A stretch of 64,000 bases of DNA. Origin: Multifurca ochricompacta (taxonomy: Eukaryota; Basidiomycota; Agaricomycetes; Russulales; Russulaceae). A program made the translations under genes and the position numbers. Of this stretch, positions 1 to 12,562 are shown one piece after another. The DNA is taken from NCBI GenBank assembly GCA_022496185.1, contig WTXG01000025.1:186001-250000 (forward strand). The letters are read 5' to 3'. The notes under the pieces are model-generated. The model did no database searches. It saw nothing but the letters and a program-made list of their open reading frames with translations, and was not told the DNA's origin. Position 1 is the first letter of the stretch. Each line of letters begins with the position of its first letter.

Positions 1-363
1 GACCATATGGGCGACTAATCGTTATCGATCAAGATATGAGAATGAGAATGAAACAATTGATAAGTGGGAGGGGAGGGCGCTATGGTTAATGCTGTGCATC
101 ATTGAGCTATTATTAGTTGACCAGGTTTTTTTAAGGGTGGAAGATGGGATATAGAATGGGAATGGGGGTGGAGGTGGGAGTGGGAGTGGGAATGGGAGTG
201 AGAGTGGGAATAGAGTGATTTCTTGAAAGTGGGATCTTTGAAACAACGACATTGATATGACTTGTTTCAACATATGACCACGACCACGACCACATGGCAC
301 ACAGTACATAGGTACACATGAGCACATGGTCTTGTATACGCACACCCTGAATTTAATGTTAAT
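1..363. other. Non-coding 5' flank with G-rich repeat
   Basis: No gene is visible. The main structure is an impure G-rich tandem tract at about 143-212 made of short GGGAATG / GGGAGTG / GGTGGAG units. The ORFs over it are low-complexity Pro/Thr or Ser reads and are not credible proteins. Confidence 0.6.
143..212 (+). repeat. Imperfect G-rich tandem repeat (GGGART-like)
   Basis: About ten short units each containing a GGG or GG run, separated by 3-4 bases. The strand has several closely spaced GGG runs, so G-quadruplex formation is possible. It sits about 150 bp upstream of the tRNA gene. Confidence 0.6.
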
Positions 364-451
364 GCCCGCCTAGCTCAATCGGATAGAGCGTCAGACTCTT
401 AGCTAAAGGCAGGCAATCTGAAGGCTGCGAGTTCGACCCTCGCGGTGGGCT
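364..451 (+). tRNA. tRNA-Lys(CTT) with a 14-nt intron
   Basis: A full cloverleaf can be folded. Acceptor stem 364-370 pairs with 444-450 (one G-U); D stem 373-376/386-389; anticodon stem 391-395/417-421; T stem 427-431/439-443 with a 7-base loop starting TTCGA. The anticodon loop carries CTT at 398-400, giving lysine. A 14-nt insert (about 402-415) lies one base 3' of the anticodon, the canonical position for nuclear tRNA introns removed by the Sen endonuclease. Base 451 (T) would be the discriminator; CCA is not encoded. Confidence 0.93.
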
Positions 452-1582
452 AGTGGTTTTTTCTTTTTAACTGGCCTGTCTCAAAGCAATTGAAAATTTG
501 CTGGAAGAGGCAGTTCTTAAGTTTGTGGGTAGCGACGGTTTCAGCTACTCAGTAAGGGGCTCCGTTGGTTCCCATGGACCTTCGAGCATTGGACGAGTAC
601 AACAAAATCACACAATCAGCACTGGTTCAGACAAAAATATTGAGGGATTGGCTTGCGAGACAAAATTGACTTTACAAACTGTGATGTTTCATTTGTGTGA
701 ATTCGATTCAATCCAAGGCGTAAGGGATGGCTCGCACCTAGTTCAAAAGAGTGGAGCGGACACAAAACGCGTATTTTGAATGCAAGGCAGGGCAAGTCAG
801 TCAGTGCATATTCGTGGTGCGTGTGCTTTGAATGGTGCTTTGCCCTCTGTTGACAACAACCTCACCCCAACCCCCGTATGGTAGGCATCAGTGAAGGTGA
901 GCCGTCCGAGGCGACTTGCTACATGAAGCTTCACTTCACCATTGCCCATCCGAGTTTCAAGGTTTTTGCATGCACTAGGGTGAGAAGCGAGTCCAGTGTG
1001 CCATACTATAGATAGTCTTACGTGATGTATTTTGTTTTATTTGTGACGCACCGCACCGTGTGGCCTACAACAACGGGCCGGTCATTGTTCCACAGCCGTA
1101 GCCTTTTTGTTCGCGTTCGCGAAAAAACAAACAATACAGAAATGCAGACAACGCTGCCATCTGTCGTTCTTGAAACAATGACTATGAACAAGGGAAGAAC
1201 TTCTTTTCTCTTTTTTTATTTTTACTTGTCACGTTTCCAAGGCGAAGGTCGTCTGACACGCATTGGGTACTTAAGCAAGGCTGCAGGGCTCATGGTCACC
1301 ACACCTTTCCACGGCGTCACACCAAGCCCAACTCAGTTTCTCTCAGCCCCACTGCGTGGAGCTACTTTTTCTCTTTTCTGAGGAGGTTTTGAGCAGGATC
1401 TCCTTTTCACGCCTTTTTCCCCCTCCCATCAAGTCTTCTTCCTGCGGCCCCATCAACCTGGTGTTGATTTTTCTTAGGGTTACGAACCGGATCTCCCCCC
1501 CCCCCCTGCACACACGGACCTTACTCTGCCACATAACTGCACTTACACCTGCAAACTCTAGCAACTTTCATATCAGTTCATC
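452..1582. other. Intergenic region upstream of the DUF7598 gene
   Basis: No convincing gene. The open frame at 498-779 (+) has no recognisable domain. From about 1370 to 1515 the strand is pyrimidine-rich (CCCCTCCC, a run of Cs near 1498-1508), typical of the core promoter and 5' leader of a fungal gene; it leads into the ATG at 1583. Confidence 0.5.
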
Positions 1583-2539
1583 ATGCTTCCTCCTCGCGCA
1601 TGTACGTCATTCCATTTTCACCTTAAACATCGCAAGTCAACCCACTTTGCTCGCTAGATGTGTTCATTGGCCTGAACGGAGTTCGCGTTCTCTCCATCAT
1701 TGCTTGCTTGCTTGTCTTCTCAAGCAGCATCGTGACCATGGTTCACGACGTTGAGGCTGTCAACAATTTTGTTGCGGCTGGAAGAACCAACTCGACGAGC
1801 GCTGACGGTCTGCTGAATTGTGACTACATCGCGTGTGTTTCTACCACCGTTTTTACGTTTCACGCGTGAGAGACTTAACCCCCTTCCAGCGACAGCACCG
1901 TCCCTAATCAACCCGCTGGCGCGTTCTGGGCCGTTCTCAATCGGCTTCTTATCATCTTTCAAGTCATCGTGCTCATCCTCTCCGAGATCGGGTGGCCTCT
2001 GTCCTTTTTCAACCGGTTTTTCCCCGTACTTGGCTCCGACTTTGGCCTCGGCGCCCTTGGCGTCGTGCAATGTCTGTACGTCCTCCCAATTATTTTCTCC
2101 TCCCCACCATCCTTCCTTTGACGAAGTCACGTCACATAGAATTGGCGCAGCCATCCTCTCTCATCACGTCGATGACTTTGCGCTCGTCTCTGCTTTTTTC
2201 CTCTTTTCGATCGGTTGCCTCAACATTTTGCTTGGTCTTATCTTCCGAGAGGGTGCTAAGGGAAAGCGCAGCCTGACCTCTTGGCGCGAGCAAGCCAAAG
2301 GGGTGCTTCCACCACCCGTCCAACGCGCAGCGTCCTCGGCGTCCACGCTTTACGGGGCAGCATTCTCCGAGAAGGGGGCTGGCAATGAGTCGAGCGAGCG
2401 GTTTGCTGGATTCGGGTTCGGACGACAGGGGGAGAAGAAGGCAGGTCTGAAAGGCTTCCTCATCTCTAAGCCCATCGAGTCGCTCCCACGCTACGCTCCG
2501 AGCAACCGGGCGAGGGCGAGCACGCCCGCTGGCGTGTAA
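1583..2539 (+). CDS. DUF7598-type multi-span membrane protein
   Basis: Four exons join in frame: 1583-1601, 1658-1832, 1890-2075 and 2140-2539, giving about 259 residues. The start was chosen because exon 1 (MLPPRAY) splices directly onto VFIGLNGVRVLSI, restoring a typical N-terminus; the larger open frames here miss it. The first half has about four hydrophobic segments: near the N-terminus, around the IIFQVIVLIL stretch, around the FGLGALGVVQ stretch, and around LVSAFFLFSIGCLNILLGL. The tail is soluble, rich in Ser, Arg and Gly, with an FAGFGFGRQG motif. I recognise the layout as the DUF7598 family of basidiomycetes, whose function is unknown; the family name is from memory. All three introns have GT-AG ends and no frame break is seen. 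Confidence 0.8.
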
Positions 2540-3397
2540 CCTTCCTCCCTCGCCAACCACATTTCGTTACGCTTTTGCTCCACGGATATTACACGCACGC
2601 AACTTCAGTTGTTCACGTACATCATCATGCTGATAGCATAGTATCACTAAAATAATGTAGCCATAGATATGGATAAATCGATATTGTACGATATATATAT
2701 AATGTTTTTGGGTTTCCACCGACAGGATTTTTTGTTCGGGGTTACGACGAGATTTTCCACGTAAGAATTTTTCTCGGGGTTACTTCACCAGTGTTGTCGT
2801 TGTTGTAGGTGGTGCTCTCGCGATTAACCCATCTCATCCCGTCCCGATTCCCGGGAGAGGAGAGAAGTTTGATGACGTAACTGATTACCATAATAAAAGA
2901 AGACTCGCTCTCGCTCGCTCGAGGTTGGGTTCATAAAATCCGTGTCGTGTACCCCATTGCATGATCCGATGTAGATGTCATGATAATGTACAAGCTGACT
3001 GAGCTGAGACTGAGGATCCGGGTAGGTGGATGTATCATTCGTCGGCCGGCCGAGTCATGACGTGGACGTGGACTTGGGCCACTGTATGAGTTACTCATCA
3101 CTCTCGGGTTGGATGCGAGCGCGGGCAGTAGGTAGGTGGATTGTTTCTTTTGAAGCTAAAAATTCAAAAACGACGTGGCACGTTTGATAATTAATTAATT
3201 TGGAGGCGAGAGCGGTCTGTTGGGGGAGCGGGGGGAGAGGAGGAAGGGGGGAGGGAGGTCCGACCCCCGAAAGTTCCGAATACCCATCTCATCCAATCTG
3301 TATAAAAGGGGGGTCCTTGACTCCCCCCATCCCATCCTGATTATCATATTCTCTTCTCTTCTCTTCACCATCCTTACACTCCTCCCATATAACAATC
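2540..3397. other. gpd: Intergenic region and gpd promoter
   Basis: No gene. It holds the 3' flank of the DUF7598 gene (AT-rich near 2690-2705) and the gpd promoter. A purine-rich block at 3226-3262 precedes a CCAAT at about 3294 and TATAAAAG at 3301. A CT-rich stretch at about 3350-3388 leads to the ATG, as in strongly expressed fungal glycolytic genes. Confidence 0.6.
3301..3308 (+). promoter_or_regulatory. gpd: TATA box of gpd
   Basis: TATAAAAG lies 97 bases upstream of the gpd ATG (3398), followed by a CT-rich tract, the usual arrangement in basidiomycete gpd promoters. Confidence 0.75.
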
Positions 3398-4927
<1,530 letters not shown>

Positions 4928-5335
4928 GGCTCGGACCGAGTGATAGCTTCCATGAGTTGCCGTCTTCTGGCTGGCTGGCTGGTGGATTTATTAATTGAAG
5001 GAAGGGAGGAAAAAAGCAAAGTAAACCAAAGTTATATTAACTACGATGTTGTTTCGATACTGCACGACGAAAAATGAGAGGTTGAGAGGTTTGTTTACCT
5101 GTAACTCGTAACTCATCTTCCACACGTGAACCGTGAGTGACAGGTCATTCTGAATACCCCTTGAAGTTTGGTATGAATCCGTTCCGTTCTCTTTGTGTTG
5201 CTTTTTGCCACCACATCCAGGCCTTAACTCAGGCTGGTTGTCGTCCTTTTCTTTCCACGTTGACTCGGATCGATCGTATTGCACATTTACTATAGTTCAC
5301 TCTCGTTTTCAAAGCCGCTCGTTCCTGTTCAAGCT
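4928..5335. other. Intergenic region between gpd and the H2C2 gene
   Basis: About 400 bp with no gene. It would hold the gpd 3' UTR and the promoter of the next gene. A small (TGGC) repeat lies at about 4970-4982. Nothing else stands out. Confidence 0.5.
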
Positions 5336-7278
5336 ATGACAGACATTTCCAACTATGGGCCTGTCCGCCGCCTCTCTCCTCCGGTGTCTGCTGACAACAG
5401 AAAGCCTTACTCTAGAACTGGTTTGAAAGGTATTCTTGGTACTCTGGATCTAAACTCTGGCGATACTGCCGTACCTACTATTTCCGATTCTCCATACTAT
5501 CCTTTCCATGTTCAGACCCCTCAGCTCGAGGCTCCTACTCAGAACCGCCCCAATGTTCCTGACGGCCCGCGCGATATTGTGGGGTTCCCCACGTACGAAC
5601 AATACCAACGCATCGAGGAGGAATATCTTTCGTCTCTCTCGGAGCGCAAGCAACCCAAGGCGCTCATCTCTCAGAATCTCTTTGAGAAGATCTTTGCTGT
5701 CCTACAGAACGGCTCCGAGGACCGTGCCAGTACAGCTCAGTTTCGTTTCTGGGTCCGCAAGATGTTTGTCCTTGCCTATCCTCAGACTTCTTTCACCCAT
5801 AATACTGGCCAGACCCCCGAACCTGTGGTACTGCATGACAAGCGTCCGGTCGCATAAAGGAACAGCTTTACGAGGTTCTGTGCTACTGTCATGCAGTTGC
5901 CCGCCACGGCGGGCGCGACAAGACATGTGCCACGCTCCGCCTCCACTATTCTTGGGTGCCTAAGGAACTTACGGCCAAGTTTGTCAAGGCCTGCCCAACT
6001 TGCACTCTCAAGCGAAGCGGAAACCCAGACCTTCTTTCGCAATTCAGTCAGACCACCCCGTCCTATGTACCGACAGTACCGGAACCCGCCTTGCTCAGTG
6101 GCGGGCCTAACGACTCTTCACCAGGCTTTAATTTTATTGGGTCTTCGGGCTGTGGCAGTAACACTGGCTTTGGTCACTCTATCTTTGCGACGCCTGACCT
6201 CTCCGTCTATCCGAGCCCGACTCTCTCCTCAGGTAGTGGTGGGCCAATGACTCCTTCGCCATATCTTCCTAGCGGACTCTTTGGCTACCCTGCTATGTTT
6301 GACCCTGGACACAACGGTCTCTCATCTGTAGCTGGATGGGATCCGTCTCCTTCTCCCTGTGCGCTGGGATACGATGAAGAGCTACATCTGCGTGTTTCAG
6401 AGCCATCCACGAGCGCCGACGAGATCATCGACGCGCGCGTGCGGGGCTTACAGCTCCGTCTGCCGACGCCGAGGAAACCCGTCTCGTGCGCAACTGCGGA
6501 CGTCCCGACCCACCGAATCTTGAGAGTACACAATGCCTCATGGACGCGAACATCGACCCCGCTTATTCATGGAAGGTTACCCGCCTTTCGGAGCCGTGCA
6601 AACGAACGCGGACATGGACCCGAACATCAACGCCAACCCCACGCAAATACGGGGACACAGGTGCGCGCCAGTGTTACGGCTGGGTCATACCTATTAGGTC
6701 TCTCGGCGACTTGGGAAACAGCCATGGCGTCACAGAGTAACCGTGCGGCACCGGCACCGGCACCGCCGCCGCCGCCGCCCTCGCCGTTCAATTTTACCTT
6801 GAGTACGCCAATGATGGGCAATTGTGGCAGTCAAATAATCTCGCCAACGCCAACGTCCACGTCAACGCCTTTGGCGGCGATGACGATGACGGCTAGCAGC
6901 GCGAGTTCATTTGGTAGCGTTCCCAAGCTGCTATTGCCTCCTCCTAGTCCTTCATTGAGCAGTCCTGTTTCTCCGCCTTCAAGACGGGCAGGCGTAGGTA
7001 CGGGTATGAGCGGTGCGATTACAGGTGTAGGTGCAGGTGCAGGTACGAGTGCGATGATGTTCATGCCTGTGCCGATGCCCGCCGCTGCCGCCGCCCCTGC
7101 GTCATTGGGAATAGGAATAGGGAAGATGATGAGAAACGTGTCATATGATATCCAGGAGACAGAAACAGAGATGGAGATGGACGTGCAGATGCACGAACGC
7201 GCGCGCTGGGACAGTCCAGAAGCGTGGCTCGTCCAATCGGACTCTATTGACGAGGCCGTCGACGGGATCATCATCTGA
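5336..7278 (+). CDS. Integrase-type H2C2 zinc-binding domain protein
   Basis: Starts MTDISNYGPVRRLSPP and has a strongly patterned N-terminal half (FPTYEQYQRIEEEYLSSLSE, then FRFWVRKMFVLAYPQ). The core is a zinc-binding H2C2 motif of the retroviral/LTR-integrase type: HAVARH, then GGRDKT, then CPTC (about 5893-6005). No integrase DDE core, reverse transcriptase or protease follows, so this is not a retroelement. It looks like the conserved agaricomycete family with a domesticated H2C2 domain, probably a nuclear DNA- or protein-binding factor (inference). A single base is missing near 5855: KRPVA runs into a stop, while the +1 frame continues IKEQLYEVLCYCHA. The C-terminal third is low complexity (Pro, Ser, Gly, Met, Ala), its frame between about 6480 and 6720 is uncertain, and it ends DEAVDGIII. 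Confidence 0.75.
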
Positions 7279-8172
7279 GGAGGGCGCCCTCTTCTCCTCC
7301 GTCTCCCTCAGCGATGACGGGCTATTTAGATAGCCCTGATTGATCTAGTGTATGAGAGCGCGTCTGGGGGTTTTCCTGTCATGTTTCTCCCCCCCCCCCT
7401 TCTCCCAAATTTTCAGTCCCCACTCCTCGTATAATTAATTACTTTTATCATATGCCAATGTCTGTCTTGCTCTCTACTCCCTTGCCCAGCAGAACCCCCC
7501 CCCCCCCCTTTCTCTCTCTCCCTTTTTTTCTTTCCCATTGTACCTCTTCCTCCCCTTCTCTTCCTCCGGGGCGCGCGCGTACGTGTGTGTCCCTCTGCCA
7601 AGTTCCAGTATCTGTTGTATGTATTGTTTCCCCTTATCCCTTGCCTTCCCCCGTACATGTTCCCTTCTCCTAGGCACCTTGCCAAATTATATATTTCCCC
7701 CAATCGTACAAGTCCACTTTTCTATTGTTGCGTCATCCTGTCCGAGGACGAGAGCAGAGAATATACAGTACCAGTGGGTGCGTGCGCAACTCATGCGGAA
7801 AAAAAGAGTCGAGGGAGAACAAAGGATACATAGAAACCGTCTAGCAATGGAAAGACAGACTTGCGCGAGACAGATAGACGTAGCGTAGAGATAATGCAGG
7901 CAGAGTGCAGAAGGGAAAAAAAAAAAATAGGTAACATAATAGGAGAAACACGGTACGTACGTACAGCAAGCAGAGGGAAAGAGTCAAGAAGGATGAATTA
8001 AGTGGGTATATGCTATGCTACGAGCGAAGCAGAACCCATGGGGAAAAGTATCACACAGAACACAGAAATAAATGGGATAGGGAGAGAAGAATTGAAAGGA
8101 TACACGTCAAAATCAACACATCTCAACGACTCACGACTCCTCCGCGTCACCACCTACCCGCCTCTACTGCCC
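7279..8172. other. Convergent intergenic region
   Basis: Lies between two genes that point at each other (H2C2 gene + and KIN1 -), so it should hold both 3' UTRs. It has poly-C runs at about 7389-7400 and 7496-7508, a pyrimidine-rich stretch at 7505-7570 and short A runs. No open frame in it looks like a protein. Confidence 0.5.
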
Positions 8173-11100
8173 TCATCGTTGCAGGTCAAGGCGTCTGGGG
8201 AAAAGAAGAAAAAAAAAGGGGGGGAGTCAGCGGTGTATGACAAGTAGGTATGGAAAAAAATAGACATACTGGGTAATATAATCGTACAAAAACTTGTAGC
8301 TCCGGAGGTTACCCTTCAATCGACGTATGTCGATTGAATACGTGTCCTTGAGGCCGTCCAGCTTCGTCAATTCGACGTAAAACCGTACCTCGTCTCCCTG
8401 GTCCTGGCTGCATCACCATACACAGGCTCCGGCGGGATCACCCCTGGTGGGAACATCTGCCCTCCGGGTGACTGCGACAAGCCGCCGGGCGATAGCACAG
8501 GTGAGGCAATCTCTGGAGAGGACGCTTCGACATCGGTAACGCCAGAAACCTGTGAAGACTGGCGACGCATGAGCAAGCCCTTCAGCATACCACCCGTTGC
8601 CCCTCCAAACGATGATGGTGAGGGTAGTGGTAATCCACGTTTATCTACCTGTAGTAGTGGCAGTAGGTGTCGCGTCGGGAGCGTGTGTATCAACATCAAT
8701 CTGGTACAAATATCACAAAAAGCACGCACTCCGTTGGACGCTGCGGATCCTATCAATGTGAATGCCGCAAGCCCCAACCCAGTGGTCGCACCGGGCTCCC
8801 TAAGACCGAGGCCAAGACCAGATGGTGCAGTTGGCGCGCGCCGTCTCTTCGCCCGACACATCGATACTTATAATCGCTTTCGACCTGCACATCGACGCCC
8901 ATGCCTTCGAGAACGCCGCGCACGTGGCGCATTACCTCGATCGGCACACCACTAGTAACTGTTGCCTGGCTGACAGCACCGTGGTGAGTGCGGATAACCC
9001 CCTTGGGCGGCGCGACGTGCCGCCGCACAAGTTCAGCGAAGCTCGGCACAATCGGCGCTCCCTCCGCACCAGTACTAGCGGTGCGTTGAGGGTGTGGCGG
9101 GCCAATGCGAGAGGGTACATTAGTATACTCTTCGGCGACGGCGCTGGCAGGGTACACTTGTACGGCATTGACAGAAGTCGAGGATGCATTCGTGCCGACG
9201 GCGAACGCATCACGTACAGAAGGCTTGCCACCCAATGGCGGCGATGTATCCGCATCGTCACCGAGTCCCCGACCTTTGCTGCGCGAGCGGAACCATTGCA
9301 TGACCTTTCTTGCCTTGCTCGTACTCGCGGACATGCCGTGTCCAATGCTGTCTGGGGCGCGCGGCACTTTTTCGCCAACGATGGTATCCTTCTCGGATAT
9401 CGAGGTAGGGAGTGCCGCACGTGATTGGCGGTCCGACGGCTCGCGCGACGCTTCTTTTTCGCGAGAAGGTGTATCGGGCTCCCGCGTCGAGCTGCGGCCT
9501 TGACGAACTTTGATTGTGCGTGTGAGAGGTTCGACCATAACGCTCAGAGTACTGCGGCGATTCTTTTTCCCATTTTCCGGGCTGAGGAGCGGTGTCTGTG
9601 TCATAGAAGTCTCGACTGTCGGGCTGGCCGAGGGCGACGGAGCAACCTGCAACGTCGAGGGCCGGCGAGAAGTTGAACCTGATATTTTTGAGATAGTTGT
9701 GTAGAGTGAATTTGACGTTGAACCCTCCGATGGGGCACGGGCAGCTTGTGCTGGAGAATGCGCGGCCTCTGCGGGAGAAGGTGCACCAAAGATCTTCGCG
9801 AGGCCTATCTTGTCGATAGAGATGCCTCTGCTGTGCTTACCCTTTTTGGAGGAGCCCGAACCTGACACAGAGCCAGTAGTGCTTGCGCCAATGTAAGATG
9901 CTTTCTCGTCAGCTGGAGCATGCGGGGTTGCAGGGGGGCTGGCAGGCTTGACGGTAACAATGGGCGGCTCAACCTGGACGGGTGTATGTGAAGGCGATAG
10001 TACGACTGAAGATGACCGGGCGGGGGACGTGGTCCAGTAATGGACGGCCGACGAGGTTTCTCCCGTTGTTGTTGAGACTGCTGAGGTGTCGGAGGCTGTG
10101 ACTGCGCGTGCTGTGATGGCGGTGATGATGACAACAACGCCGATTGGTGGTCCTGAGAAGGTTTGGACTCCTTTTTGGGTGTATCATCGCGCTTGGACTG
10201 CGGTGAAGCGGCCGGCAGCTCGGGTTGACCGTACTCGACCTGAATAGTATGTCTCATGGCGCCTGTTTTGTTGCGGACGCTGCCGTTTAGAGTGGCGGCT
10301 GACGCGGGAACAGGTGGAAGTAGGTCCTTGCGCGGACTCGATTGTGGTCTCTGTGCCTGCAACAGTTCGACGGTGGTAGGTGCGGTAGGTGTTGGAATGG
10401 GGGCGACATCGGTAGTGTTTTGTTGGGCAAAAGGGTCGTCATCCACATACCCAGATGACTGGGTTGGCATCACAATCGTCGAATTATAACCACGGCGCGG
10501 CTGAGCTTGTGCTTGGATTTGCGCCTGCGCTTGCGACACGGCAGCGAGATCAGCTGACGTCTCATACAAGGTTTGATCCTCAGTGGCGTGCGAGTGGCTG
10601 CGGGGTGCGACTGCAACACTGGCATGCGGAAATACGTCATTCTTAGCACTTTGAGAGCGCGACATCTTGCTGTGATCCGTTGCCTGAGCGGCATTACGAA
10701 TCTGCCTCTGATAAGCTTGACGTTTTGCCTTGTGCAATTCCATGGCGCTTTCTTCGAGGTCCTCGACAGTTTTGTCAAAAAGGTATGCGTACGGGCCCAG
10801 CCAGGGGTGTTGCATAACAAGACTGAGATCGGCGCGGCGCTGGGGGTCGGGTTGAAGCATGATGGACAGTAGGTCACGAGCTTCAGGGGAGACATAATCG
10901 GGGAACGATAAAGGCGTATTGACGATGTACTTATAGAGGAGGTTGATGTTGTCACCGTCCGGATTGGCAGGGTCGTCGTCAAAGGGGAGATAGCCTGCAA
11001 GCATAGCGTATAGAATGACACCGCAGGACCATATATCGACGGCAGAGCCAACATAGGCGCCCTCTGAGATGACGAGTTCTGGAGCAGCGTAACAAGGGGA

Positions 11101-11938
11101 ACCACATGAAGTTTGCATGAGATCGTCGGAACGGTGCTCGAAGCGATTGGCGAAACCAAAATCGGTGATGATGACATTACGATGACGGTCCAGGAGGAGG
11201 TTTTCCAGTTTGAGGTCACGGTGAACAATCTTACGTTGATGGATGTACCAGACACCAGAAATGAGCTGGGCAAAAAGGCGACAAGCATCCTTTTCTTTGA
11301 GGTAGCGATGGGCGAGAATGTGGTCGAATAATTCACCGCCGGAGGCGTAGTCGAGGATGATACCGATGTATTTATCTGTCTCGATGACGTCGTATAGTCT
11401 GACGATATTAGGATGCTTGAGCATCTATGAGAGGGGGATTGGTCAGATGGAGGATAAGCTAAGTGAAGGCATAGCTGATGACAAGACGGGAGACGAACGA
11501 ACCCTAAGAACCTCAATCTCTCGTTCAACCTTTGACATGCGAATGGCAGAATCGATATTATGTCTTTTAATGAGTTTGACAGCACTTCTTCGCCCCATGT
11601 TGTGTGAAGACCGAGTTTGACCTTTCCGAACTCACCCTCTCCGAGGGTTTGGAGTAGTAAATATGGGCCGAATTTTGGAATAGCGCGACGTGGATGACTT
11701 GCGGCATACTGACGTGCTGCTGGATGAGTGTAGATGTCACGAAAGGGGGTGGGTGTTTGTGATTGTTGTTGCTCCTCTGGTTGGGAGGAAGTAATGGTAT
11801 GGGATGCACGCTTCCGTGAGGGAGGCTGCGGCAGGGGAGCGAGGGGGATGAAGTGGGTGAGACGGAAGCAGGGCGGGAGACACCATTCTGCCGCGAAGGC
11901 CCAGGGACTAAAGTATCGGGAATTTGAAGGGAGTCCAT
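8173..11938 (-). CDS. KIN1: KIN1/KIN2-type (MARK/PAR-1) serine/threonine kinase with KA1 domain
   Basis: Polarity/exocytosis kinase of the CAMK-like MARK group. Start at 11938 gives MDSLQIPDTLVPGPSRQNG. The kinase domain covers about 11730-10780: LGEGEFGKVKLG (P-loop), HRDLKLENLLLD (catalytic loop), TDFGFANRF (DFG) and CGSPCYAAPE (activation segment/APE). An intron at about 11505-11427 precedes MLKHPNIVRLYDV. A long Ser/Pro/Gln-rich linker follows, then a C-terminal KA1 region (HHGAVSQATVTSG, VRGVLEGMGVDVQ, KYRCV, RAKRRR). The last exon, 8194-8173, reached through an intron at 8269-8195, gives the terminal RLDLQR and a stop. Single-base breaks occur near 11800, 11600 (the ATP-lysine region: EEV then AVKLIKRHNI one frame over), 10018, 8866 and 8408. 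With these accounted for, the protein matches the family over its full length. Confidence 0.9.
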
Positions 11939-12562
11939 GTTTCAATGGTGAGGACGTGTACTAAGGGTTGACCAAATATGTGCTTAGTTGTATTATAGTT
12001 GAAAGCCAAGCTAACTAGTCACAGGGTAGTGAAAAGGGAGACATTTACTTACGAGGAACACGACCTGTTGATTAAAAAGAAAACAAAGAGTAAATGGGAA
12101 GATAGAGAGAGGAAAGGATGATGAAGGAGTAAGAAAGAGAGAGAAAGGAAAGAGATGAAGGAGGAGAGAGAAGGAAGGGAGAGGGAGGGGTTGCGTGGGT
12201 GAGAATACACCAAATGAGTGAGTCCCTGCCTCGTTTTGTCTCTTTCTCACCATATATGGTCATACTCTCATACTCTCTGCTCTGCTCTACTCTACTCTGC
12301 TCTGCTCTGCTCTGCTCTGCTGCTCTCTCTACTCTGCTAGTCGGGCTAAACATCATCTATGACATTAAGATACTTGTCCTATATATCTTACTCTCCTCTC
12401 CTCTCTTTTTCGGTCCCGCCAATGAGGTTGAGTTAAATTTTTATTATTCTTCGCCTTAGCTGTTGATGTCACGTGCTTTCATTCCTGCGGACGGGCCGGG
12501 CATATTAACACATACACATACATACATAACCCTTCTAACCTCGCGATACTATCACTCTTTCA
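11939..12562. other. Intergenic region with microsatellite
   Basis: Separates the KIN1 start from the ADE13 stop. It contains a purine-rich (GAAGGAGAGA-like) stretch at 12095-12190 and a pentamer microsatellite at 12276-12320. No gene seen. Confidence 0.5.
12276..12320 (+). repeat. (CTCTG)n pentamer microsatellite
   Basis: About nine units of CTCTG, two of them changed to CTCTA, lying upstream of KIN1 in its direction of transcription. Confidence 0.8.

Noticed and set aside
498..779. 93-residue open frame upstream of the DUF7598 gene
   Set aside because: No domain, no introns or promoter features, and length within chance expectation.
6831..7274. Open frame antisense to the C-terminal part of the H2C2 gene
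   Set aside because: Low-complexity Ile/Pro/Val read that shadows the repetitive + strand coding sequence.
5336..7278. LTR retrotransposon because of the integrase-type zinc motif
   Set aside because: No reverse transcriptase, protease, DDE core, LTRs or primer-binding site nearby; the N-terminal part looks like a conserved host protein.
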